Assembly (NCBI GenBank): GCA_002346625.1
Contig: DEAF01000018.1
Coordinates: 1 to 14,548, forward strand
Source: Gemmatimonadales bacterium UBA2989
Lineage (GTDB): Bacteria; Gemmatimonadota; Gemmatimonadetes; Longimicrobiales; Gaopeijiaceae
Reading direction: 5' to 3'
DNA length: 14,548 nt
Positions 8,174 to 14,390 of the stretch are shown one piece after another. How positions within the stretch are numbered: position 1 is the first letter of the stretch; the number at the start of each line of letters is the position of its first letter. Below the pieces are notes generated by a model, which made no database searches, had not been told where the DNA came from, and worked only from the letters and a program-made list of their open reading frames with translations. The position numbers and the translations under genes were made by a program.

Positions 8174-9480
8174 TGGCTGCCTCCCTCTGTCTTAGCAATC
8201 ATGGGACGTCGGCGTACTTTGAGATTCCTACACTCCAATTCACGTATAATTTGTTCCATATTCACACCATATCTTGCTGCTGCGACAAGGGCGAAGTAGA
8301 TGAGGTCAGACGCTTCGTGGACGGCACTATCTTTGTCAGTGGCTTTGGACAATTCTTCTGCTTCTTCTAGTAGCTTTGCTCTTAGGAGTTCCGGGTCTGC
8401 TAGAAGTCGGCTAGTACCTGATCTGATTTCACTGGTATGCTTTGAACTAACGCTGTCCTTGTCTAGAGCTTCATACTGGCGTTGTTGGATTATTTTACCA
8501 AGTGTAGAAAGCGTAAATAAAGTTGGCCAACATCCTTGTTCTCCAGTGTGGCAGAACCCAGGTTCATCCTGGCGAACTGTAAACCTCAGAGCGTCCCTGT
8601 CACAGTCTAGATCAACCCTGATTAATTCTTGAGTTGCTCCTGATGTTGCCCCTTTAACCCAGATTTCCTGGCGAGATCTGGACCAGTATACACCTTTTCT
8701 TTGTGATATTGCGATTTCCAAGCTCTCTCGTGTACTCCATACTAGACCCAATGCTGTCCCTGATTCATCGCATACAACGGTTGGCCATAGCCTATCCTGT
8801 ACTCCATTTTCCAAAAGACCTGACACCGCATTTCCTAAGGTGAGATTTCCTGAGTACAATGCCATTCCCACCTGGGAGTCGACTCCCAGGCGATCTAGGA
8901 CTGCTACGTCCTCTGCTGTGGTTATCCCGCCAGCAGCGGTCAAACGGACACCTTTTGCTGCTTTAATAGCTTGTTCTACAAGCTCTATACTGAAACCTGA
9001 CATCTCTCCTTCGTATTCTACCTGTGTTAGTAGAAAACCACCCACTACTGAAGCAAGTTCACCAATGCGATCAATGACTTGAAATTCTGTTTTAGTTCTC
9101 CATCCATCTACAACTACAGTACGTTGCTCTGCGTCAACAGCTGCCACAACTCGTTCTCGGGGAAGTTGAGAGCAGAATTCCACGGATGCTTTTGTGCCAA
9201 TAACAATTTGGGTGGCTCCATTATCTAGCCAGTCGAGAGCAGTCTGAAGATCTCGGATACCCCCCCCAACTCTGCAAGGTGCAATACGTATCATATCTCG
9301 AATCAGATTAGCGTTAGATCCTTTGCCAAGAGCAGCATCTAAATCCACTATCGCTACCTCACCAGCAACTGAAAACTCTTCGAGGCGTTCTAATGGATCT
9401 CCTCCGTCTAAGACGAACTCACGTCCGCGTCGGAGTTGGACAGCTCGTCCATTCATAATGTCGATACTTGGAATAATCAT
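8170..9480 (-). CDS. hisA-hisI-hisE: HisA-HisI-HisE three-domain fusion
   Basis: A 436-residue fusion covering three consecutive steps. Residues 1-223 are HisA, the ProFAR isomerase (beta/alpha barrel), with catalytic Asp7 (PSIDIMNG), phosphate loop VGGGIRD, Asp116 (VVAAVD) followed by DGW, and AAGGI. The usual TDIxxDG block reads TQVEYEG, so Asp becomes Glu. Residues 229-318 are HisI, the phosphoribosyl-AMP cyclohydrolase, with VYWSRSRQEIW, KGATSG, the metal motif DLDCDRDAL (290-298) and the zinc cysteines at 293, 310 (GFCHTG) and 317. Residues 355-425 are HisE, the phosphoribosyl-ATP pyrophosphatase, with LLEEAEEL and EASDLIYFAL. HisI follows HisA with almost no linker, while HisI-HisE has a linker of about 40 residues. 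It overlaps hisHF and hisD by four bases each. HisIE fusions are common, but adding HisA is unusual. All catalytic residues I checked are present, so it should be active. Confidence 0.95.
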   Translation of the reverse strand: MIIPSIDIMNGRAVQLRRGREFVLDGGDPLERLEEFSVAGEVAIVDLDAALGKGSNANLIRDMIRIAPCRVGGGIRDLQTALDWLDNGATQIVIGTKASVEFCSQLPRERVVAAVDAEQRTVVVDGWRTKTEFQVIDRIGELASVVGGFLLTQVEYEGEMSGFSIELVEQAIKAAKGVRLTAAGGITTAEDVAVLDRLGVDSQVGMALYSGNLTLGNAVSGLLENGVQDRLWPTVVCDESGTALGLVWSTRESLEIAISQRKGVYWSRSRQEIWVKGATSGATQELIRVDLDCDRDALRFTVRQDEPGFCHTGEQGCWPTLFTLSTLGKIIQQRQYEALDKDSVSSKHTSEIRSGTSRLLADPELLRAKLLEEAEELSKATDKDSAVHEASDLIYFALVAAARYGVNMEQIIRELECRNLKVRRRPMIAKTEGGSQ

Positions 9481-10952
9481 ATCCTTACTACTATGCCTTC
9501 CGCTTCAAGAAAGTTTTTGATATTAGCTACGGTTAGGTCGCCGTCATGAAATACCGATGCTGCAAGGACGGCGTCTGCTCCAGATTTGAAAGCAGCGGCA
9601 ACGTCATCTTTCGTCCCGACTCCACCCGAAGCGATGACAGGTACTGTTACTGAATCGTGGATTTTACGGATCAATTCAAGGTCGCATCCGCTCCTAGTGC
9701 CGTCCCGATCCCAACTTGTCAGAAGAATTTCTCCTGCACCCATATGGTTGCCCTGCTGAGCCCACTCGATAGCATTTATCCCAGTAGATTCACGTCCTCC
9801 CATTATAAGGGTGTCCCAGTGATTTCCATCTTGACGTGCGTCGATAGCTAGAACTATACACTGTGAACCAAATGCTTGTGCCAGATGCTTAATAAGCGTT
9901 GGATCTCTTACAGCAGCTGTATTTACACTGACCTTGTCAGCACCGGCTGACAAAAGATTTCGGGCGTCGTTAACAGTGCGAACTCCCCCGCCTACTGTAA
10001 GCGGAATATGTATAGAATCTCTTACTGAACTTACCGTTTCGAGTTGGGTTTTTTGCTCCTCAGGTGATGCGGCTACATCAAGAACTACAATTTCATCGGC
10101 TCCTTGTTGTTCATAGAGGCCAGCCTGTATGGATGGTGTCCCTGAATCGCGCAGATTCTGGAATTGTACTCCCTTCACTACTCTTCCGTTTTTCACGTCA
10201 AGACAAGGAACAATTCGTCGTGCCACTTGGTTTAGGGCGTATCTTTTGGTTTTAGATAAAGATTCATCTTCCGTTGCCGTCGTTTCTAAGGATGCGTCCA
10301 GAGTTCTGGTCTCAATGTTTTTTATCTTCGATCCCCAAGTGTGGATTTCACTTTCTAGTGGCTCTCCTGCCAACCATCTCTTTATAATTCCTATACCAAA
10401 TTCTCCCGATAGCTCAGGATGAAATTGGCATGCAAGGGTTCGGCCTCTAGCAAGAGCTGAGACGAAGCGTAATCCATGAGTCGTCCAGGCCGCACTCCAT
10501 CCTTCCGGAACTTTGGTGAGACAGTAGGAGTTAGCGAATGCTGCCATACTGGGTTTCAGATTTGACTGGGATTCTGCCTCCACTTGGTTCCATCCTAGGT
10601 GTGGGACACGTACTGAGGATGGCAGGCGTACAAATCGACCTGGGAAAATAGCTAAGCCAGGTATGCCTGGACTTTCGTCGCTACCTTCTCCGAGCATCTG
10701 CATCCCTAAACAGATTGCTAGGAGTGGTATTTCTTTTTTGTGAATATTAAGGATTGCCTGATCTAGGTTCTGGTTGCGTATGCTTTCTATTCCAGTTTTA
10801 AATTGTCCAACTCCGGGTAGAACTACATGACTAGCTTCCCGAACCATGTCAGGGTCGTTGGTAACAATTCCTTTAACGCCAAGCGCGTACAGAGCACTTT
10901 TTACCGATGCAAGATTGGCAACTCCAGAGTCGACAATGACAACCTGATTCAC
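9477..10952 (-). CDS. hisH-hisF: HisH-HisF fused imidazole glycerol phosphate synthase
   Basis: A 491-residue single-chain version of IGP synthase, which uses glutamine-derived ammonia to turn PRFAR into imidazole glycerol phosphate and AICAR. Residues 1-197 are the class I glutaminase HisH with PGVGQF (46-51), nucleophile Cys81 (LAICLGMQML) and the His178/Glu180 pair (QFHPELSGEFG). A linker of about 45 residues, charged and Ser/Thr-rich, leads to HisF (about 238-491), with catalytic Asp252 (PCLDVKNGRVVKG), Asp371 (LAIDARQDG), VVLDVAAS, GGGVRT and ASGGVG. Most bacteria make the two subunits separately; the same HisH-then-HisF order is known in eukaryotic HIS7. The start is GTG at 10952, overlapping the hisB stop as GTGA, with a G-rich run nine bases upstream. 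The stop overlaps the next gene as ATGA. Confidence 0.96.
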   Translation of the reverse strand: MNQVVIVDSGVANLASVKSALYALGVKGIVTNDPDMVREASHVVLPGVGQFKTGIESIRNQNLDQAILNIHKKEIPLLAICLGMQMLGEGSDESPGIPGLAIFPGRFVRLPSSVRVPHLGWNQVEAESQSNLKPSMAAFANSYCLTKVPEGWSAAWTTHGLRFVSALARGRTLACQFHPELSGEFGIGIIKRWLAGEPLESEIHTWGSKIKNIETRTLDASLETTATEDESLSKTKRYALNQVARRIVPCLDVKNGRVVKGVQFQNLRDSGTPSIQAGLYEQQGADEIVVLDVAASPEEQKTQLETVSSVRDSIHIPLTVGGGVRTVNDARNLLSAGADKVSVNTAAVRDPTLIKHLAQAFGSQCIVLAIDARQDGNHWDTLIMGGRESTGINAIEWAQQGNHMGAGEILLTSWDRDGTRSGCDLELIRKIHDSVTVPVIASGGVGTKDDVAAAFKSGADAVLAASVFHDGDLTVANIKNFLEAEGIVVRI

Positions 10953-11551
10953 TCTTCCGTACCCCCCAGGTCTCCTTTGGTCGAGGGTATGTCCTCGAAT
11001 CCCGAATCTTGTGTGGCTGAACGGATAGCTAATGCTAAAGCCTTGAAAGCTGCTTCTGCTCTATGGTGATCGTTCTCGCCCTTAAGCACATCTACGTGCA
11101 GGGTAATGCCTGCCGTACTAGCAAAAGAGCTAAGAATATGAGGAATGTTCTCACAAGATAGTTCGCCGAGTTTATCTCTTGTGAGACCTAAATTTAAGTC
11201 TGCAAATGGTCGTCCTGAAATATCCACTACGGCTCTTGCTAAGGCTTCGTCCAGTGGAGCATATGCGTATCCAAAGCGACGGATTCCCATGCGTGGGCCG
11301 AGGGCCTTTTGCATAACCATTCCGAGTGTTAGCCCACAGTCTTCTGCTGTGTGGTGGTCATCTATAAAAAGATCTCCTTTACAGATAAAATCTAGATCGA
11401 AACGAGCGTGTTTTGCTAATGTGTCCAGAAGATGGTCTAGGAATCCAATCCCCGTTACTACGTTGGCAGTTCCTGTTCCATCCAGATTCAGTTTGGCACT
11501 AATCTCAGTCTCCTTGGTACAGCGTTCAATTTCAGATTTTCGCTGTTTCAT
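10949..11551 (-). CDS. hisB: Imidazoleglycerol-phosphate dehydratase
   Basis: A 200-residue monofunctional dehydratase converting imidazole glycerol phosphate to imidazole acetol phosphate. The two manganese-binding histidine motifs are intact: DHHTAEDCG (65-73) and DHHRAEAAFKA (161-171), together with FLDHLLDTLAKH (37-48) and the substrate-binding RRFGYAYAPLDEALA. It ends with the usual STKG followed by a short tail. It lacks the N-terminal histidinol-phosphatase domain found in enterobacterial HisB, so phosphatase activity must come from elsewhere; the HAD domain on the adjacent HisC is the obvious candidate. Its ATG overlaps the hisC fusion stop as ATGA, with GAGGAG (11560-11565) eight bases upstream. 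Its stop overlaps the next start as GTGA. Confidence 0.97.
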   Translation of the reverse strand: MKQRKSEIERCTKETEISAKLNLDGTGTANVVTGIGFLDHLLDTLAKHARFDLDFICKGDLFIDDHHTAEDCGLTLGMVMQKALGPRMGIRRFGYAYAPLDEALARAVVDISGRPFADLNLGLTRDKLGELSCENIPHILSSFASTAGITLHVDVLKGENDHHRAEAAFKALALAIRSATQDSGFEDIPSTKGDLGGTEE

Positions 11552-13266
11552 AGGATTAACTCCTCAAGATTTGTAATATCGTCAAGTATGATGGCTGCTC
11601 CAGTGTCTTTGAGGGCTGCAGAAGCTTTAGCCGGGTCGTCACAGGGAGCTACTATACCTACTGGAAGGACTCCGGCTGCTTTAGCAGCTCTAAGGTCGTC
11701 GGGTGTGTCGCCGATCATCCATGCCCGCTCGATACCCAATCTTGTGAGTGCTATCCTTACAGGTTCGGGATCAGGTTTTATTTTTGCGTCCTCCATGCAC
11801 ACTACAGCAGCAAACAGTTCAGATATATCGTTTCTTTCTAAAAACCATTTTGCTTCAGCTTTTGGGCGACCAGTGACAATTCCTAATGGTAAATGGGCCG
11901 ATAACTGTTCTAGTAAGTTTCGGTTGACTAGAAGTTTTTCATATTCTCGGAGTCCAGGATTATCAGGAGTACCAATATAGATTTCCTGAAATTGTTTGGT
12001 GATTTCTTCTAAGGGTGCCTCGACACCTCTAGACTTCATAATTCTTTGTGTGAGTACCCAGTCGTTATTGGCATCTCCTGCCAATACAGCCTCTTCTAAA
12101 TCGTTGCGGGTTATAGTGATACCGAAGCTTTGGGCAGTTTCCAAAACGCAGCGTCTATAAGATTCTTCTACATTGGCTAGTACGCCATCTAGATCGAAGA
12201 GGATTCCCTCGGGGGACAATACTGTTTCTAGGCCTGCCTTAAGCCTCTCCATATCTTCTGGGTTTTCGGGCACTGTAATACGAATTCCAGTGGCTATTTC
12301 TGGTCGATGTGGAAAACGTCGTACTAGAATTCCGAGCGAAGCCAGTCCATCATATACAAGATTTGCTTGTTCTCCGAAGTCTGCAAAAACAAAGTTTCCT
12401 TGTGAGGGGACAGGTTTGACAGAAAGGCGAGTTAATATTTCCGTGAGCACGTCTCGGTTAGCGCATATCCTATTCACGTGTTCATCTAGTAATGCTTGGC
12501 TTTCTTGGATCTGTAAACTAACTGCAGCGATAGAGAGTCCGGATACAGGGAAGGGGCTACCCGCATTCCGAAGTACGTTGGCAATCTCTTTGGAGGCGAT
12601 CGCATACCCCACACGACATCCTGCAAGTCCCCAGGCTTTAGAAAAAGATCTTATAATGACTACGTTTTTAAGCTGGACTGCCAAATCTGTGAGATCATCT
12701 TCCGCATAATCAACATATACATGATCGAGAATAACAATGGCTCTGGATGCAGATTCGGAGATGCGCTTAAGGTCCTCAGGGGTAGCCACAAGTCCCGTAG
12801 GATTATTAGGTGATATGATAGTTACTAACGAAACATCTTTGTCTAATGCAGCAATTATGGCTTCTGTAGGGAAATTATTCTCCCATGGGACTGTTTGAAT
12901 CTCACCCCCGGTTTTGGCTGCAAAACGATACATCATTTCGAATGCTGGTATAGGTAAAACCATCTTTCGCCCAGGTCTCAGGTATGATCGACATACTCGA
13001 TCTAGGGCATCGTCTGCACCAGATGTTACTACTATTTGTTTTCGGTCCACACCTATCCAATCTGCTATATCTATTTCCAGACCCTCTAGATTGGGGTAAT
13101 CTCTTAGAACTGATTGGTCTTCTTCAGAAAGGCGTGCCAACAGGTTTTTAGGTGGCATACTACCCTCGTTACCGTCCAGTTTGAGATCTTGGAGGTTACG
13201 AATCCCGGGACCTGAATAAGGGTCTTGCGGTATCCAGGTTGACGGAAGGGATAATTGGTCGCTCAT
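11548..13266 (-). CDS. hisC: Histidinol-phosphate aminotransferase fused to a HAD phosphatase (candidate histidinol-phosphatase)
   Basis: A 572-residue two-domain protein. Residues 1-350 are a class I/II PLP aminotransferase of the HisC type: KLDGNEG (29-35), SGADDALDR, SPNNPTG (152-158), DHVYVDY (181-187), and the PLP lysine Lys210 in SFSKAWGLAGCRVGY. It should convert imidazole acetol phosphate and glutamate to histidinol phosphate. Residues 353-572 are a HAD hydrolase with motif I FDLDGVL (Asp358, Asp360), motif II VTGRP (Thr465), the motif III lysine in KIKPDP and motif IV GDTPDD (Asp520, Asp524). A helical cap lies between motifs I and II, making it subfamily IA, unlike the DRDGT-type HisB phosphatase of E. 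coli. No other histidinol-phosphatase is encoded in this otherwise complete operon, so this domain probably does that step. That is inference; the family resembles, from memory, an uncharacterised HAD group. ATGA overlap with hisG. Confidence 0.93.
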   Translation of the reverse strand: MSDQLSLPSTWIPQDPYSGPGIRNLQDLKLDGNEGSMPPKNLLARLSEEDQSVLRDYPNLEGLEIDIADWIGVDRKQIVVTSGADDALDRVCRSYLRPGRKMVLPIPAFEMMYRFAAKTGGEIQTVPWENNFPTEAIIAALDKDVSLVTIISPNNPTGLVATPEDLKRISESASRAIVILDHVYVDYAEDDLTDLAVQLKNVVIIRSFSKAWGLAGCRVGYAIASKEIANVLRNAGSPFPVSGLSIAAVSLQIQESQALLDEHVNRICANRDVLTEILTRLSVKPVPSQGNFVFADFGEQANLVYDGLASLGILVRRFPHRPEIATGIRITVPENPEDMERLKAGLETVLSPEGILFDLDGVLANVEESYRRCVLETAQSFGITITRNDLEEAVLAGDANNDWVLTQRIMKSRGVEAPLEEITKQFQEIYIGTPDNPGLREYEKLLVNRNLLEQLSAHLPLGIVTGRPKAEAKWFLERNDISELFAAVVCMEDAKIKPDPEPVRIALTRLGIERAWMIGDTPDDLRAAKAAGVLPVGIVAPCDDPAKASAALKDTGAAIILDDITNLEELIL

Positions 13267-14144
13267 GGGACTATCTGAGATAGAGATGTGATGACAACAT
13301 CAGAGCCGCCAGCCGCCTTCACTGATGGGATGAGTTCGGGTAGTATTTCTTTTGGAACTGCTGCCTTGATCGCATACCCACTGTCTCCAAAAAGTGGAGA
13401 AACAGTTGCTTCTCGCATGCAAGGGAGCAGTGAAACTACCGAATCTAGTTTGTCAGCAGGAGCATTAACCTCAATCATAACTCGCTTCCTCGCATCGAGA
13501 ACACTCTTCAATAGTAAACTTAGGTTTTCGATTCTAATCTTTTTTTCAGGATTTCTCATAGCAATCGGACTTGCATATAGGCGAGTCGAAGAAGAAAGCA
13601 GTGTACCCACGATGACAAGATCATTGGCACGCAAAGTGCTACCAGTAGCTGTGTTGTCGACGATGACATCAGCATCTTCTGGTGGAAAAACCTCGGTTGC
13701 TCCATAGGAGCGGACAAAGTCAGCTTCTAGGTTTCGGTTTATAATCCAGTCCTCGGTGAGACGTTGATATTCAGAGGCGACTAGGAGACGTTGATCTGGA
13801 AGCTCGTTGGAATCAAGTAGTTCTGTAGGTGCAGCTGCAACTACCTGGACAGGGTCTAGTCCTGTGTCTAAGAGCTCAACCACGTCAGCACGCATCTCTT
13901 CAACCCAGTCGGCTCCTGCAAATCCAACGTCACGACTACCCAACTCTAGCATCTCAATAATGTTCTGTGGCTTGAGAATTTTAGCTTCACATGCACGGAG
14001 CGATACTGTAGGACGATATCCACGCCCACTTGGTGTCACTTTAATGCCAGCGTCAGCTAACAGTTTCATGACCTCTTCTTGCATTCGGCCTTTGGGGAGG
14101 CCAAGGCGAAGCATTTCTCTATTCTTATTATTTTCTTGATTCAT
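13263..14144 (-). CDS. hisG: ATP phosphoribosyltransferase, long form
   Basis: A 293-residue enzyme that joins PRPP and ATP in the first committed step. It is the long form: a type IV phosphoribosyltransferase body (LRLGLPKGRM at 13-22, the GFAGADW block, PRPP loop DVIVDNTATGSTL at about 159-171) plus a C-terminal ACT-like regulatory domain from about residue 208 (RKRVMIEVNAP, then CMREATVSPLFGDSGYAIKAA). Long-form HisG works as a hexamer without HisZ and is typically inhibited by histidine. The start is ATG 14144, set by GGAG (14151-14154) six bases upstream. An in-frame TTG at 14189 lies inside the terminator U-tract and has no ribosome site, and ATG 14156 overlaps the GGAG. First structural gene of the operon, about 100 bases after the leader peptide stop. 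Confidence 0.97.
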   Translation of the reverse strand: MNQENNKNREMLRLGLPKGRMQEEVMKLLADAGIKVTPSGRGYRPTVSLRACEAKILKPQNIIEMLELGSRDVGFAGADWVEEMRADVVELLDTGLDPVQVVAAAPTELLDSNELPDQRLLVASEYQRLTEDWIINRNLEADFVRSYGATEVFPPEDADVIVDNTATGSTLRANDLVIVGTLLSSSTRLYASPIAMRNPEKKIRIENLSLLLKSVLDARKRVMIEVNAPADKLDSVVSLLPCMREATVSPLFGDSGYAIKAAVPKEILPELIPSVKAAGGSDVVITSLSQIVP

Positions 14145-14150
14145 GTGGAA

Positions 14151-14154
14151 CTCC
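14151..14154 (-). promoter_or_regulatory. Ribosome binding site of hisG
   Basis: GGAG on the minus strand, six bases before ATG 14144. It decides the hisG start among several in-frame options and lies downstream of the attenuator hairpin. Confidence 0.75.
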
Positions 14155-14173
14155 ATTAGACGTTTTTGGAGAT

Positions 14174-14206
14174 CCGAGGTGGGCGACAAAAAAACGCCGA
14201 CCTCGG
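14174..14206. repeat. Inverted repeat that competes with the attenuator hairpin
   Basis: CCGAGGTGGGCG (14174-14185) and CGCCGACCTCGG (14195-14206) are complementary at 11 of 12 positions and flank a nine-base A-rich spacer (the U-tract on the RNA). On the minus-strand RNA this fold uses the 3' arm of the terminator stem, so the two structures exclude each other. It can form only in transcripts that have already passed the U-tract. Confidence 0.6.
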
Positions 14207-14217
14207 AGGGCCAGCGT
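14188..14217 (-). terminator. his operon attenuator (rho-independent terminator)
   Basis: On the minus strand ACGCTGGCC pairs with GGTCGGCGT through a six-base loop (CTCCGA). This gives a nine-bp stem with two G-U pairs (14209-14217 with 14194-14202), and seven consecutive T residues begin at the foot of the stem (14188-14194). It sits between the histidine-rich leader peptide and hisG, exactly where an attenuator belongs. Transcripts reaching it would stop before hisG unless the hairpin is prevented from forming. Confidence 0.85.
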
Positions 14218-14218
14218 C

Positions 14219-14298
14219 AGATGTGCTTAGGTTGTCAGATAATCTTCAACTCAGGTGCACACCTCAAGCCGCCCGCCCGTGAGCGGATGGTGGTGTAG
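14219..14298 (-). promoter_or_regulatory. Leader RNA with alternative pairings over the histidine codons
   Basis: On the minus strand AGGTGTGC (14257-14264) has two possible partners. Upstream, its GGTGT pairs with ACACC inside the histidine codons (14292-14296), enclosing a possible CCGC/GCGG helix. Downstream, all eight bases can pair with GCACATCT (14219-14226, one G-U), which ends one base from the terminator stem. A ribosome stalled on the histidine codons would block the first pairing and favour the second. The switch itself is inferred by eye, without energy calculation. Confidence 0.45.
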
Positions 14299-14328
14299 AT
14301 GCGAATGATTATGAATTGAGATTTTCAT
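14251..14328 (-). CDS. hisL: Histidine-rich leader peptide of the his operon
   Basis: A 25-codon open reading frame beginning MKISI, continuing HNHSHLHHH (residues 6-14, six histidines in nine positions), and ending in TGA at 14251-14253. It lies between a candidate promoter and a terminator hairpin, ahead of hisG. This is the arrangement of the enterobacterial his attenuator: when histidyl-tRNA is scarce the ribosome pauses on the histidine codons and the downstream terminator fails to form. The peptide itself needs no function. No Shine-Dalgarno sequence is visible upstream of its ATG, and the candidate -10 element ends nine bases before the start, so the message may be leaderless. The histidine clustering in this position is very unlikely by chance; the stalling mechanism is inferred from the known system. 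Confidence 0.88.
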   Translation of the reverse strand: MKISIHNHSHLHHHPLTGGRLEVCT

Positions 14329-14337
14329 GATACACTG

Positions 14338-14366
14338 AGTAAAACCAAAGAATTGGTAAGAGTCAA
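14338..14366 (-). promoter_or_regulatory. Candidate his operon promoter
   Basis: On the minus strand TTGACT (14361-14366, five of six matches to TTGACA) is followed by a 17-base spacer and TTTACT (14338-14343, four of six matches to TATAAT). Initiation would fall near A14331 or at the ATG itself (14328), giving an RNA with little or no untranslated sequence before the leader peptide. A weaker TATAAG (14391-14396) lies upstream without a good -35. Confidence 0.55.
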
Positions 14367-14374
14367 GAGGTTAA

Positions 14375-14390
14375 CAGGATATTCATCCTG
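14375..14390. repeat. Perfect 6-bp inverted repeat just upstream of the his -35
   Basis: CAGGAT (14375-14380) and ATCCTG (14385-14390) are separated by ATTC. The repeat ends nine bases upstream of the candidate -35 element. It could be an operator half-site pair or, if transcription starts further upstream, a small RNA hairpin. The pattern is short and could be chance. Confidence 0.3.

Noticed and set aside
12173..12709. Plus-strand open frame of 178 codons opposite hisC
   Set aside because: It lies antisense to conserved aminotransferase and HAD motifs and has a shadow-like Ser/Arg/Pro-rich composition with no recognisable domain.
13288..13707. Plus-strand open frame of 139 codons opposite hisG
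   Set aside because: Antisense to conserved HisG sequence, with no domain and no convincing start signal.
14145..14189. Longer hisG starting at TTG 14189
   Set aside because: The TTG lies in the terminator U-tract without a ribosome site, and the 15 extra residues precede the normal HisG start. ATG 14144 has GGAG at proper distance.
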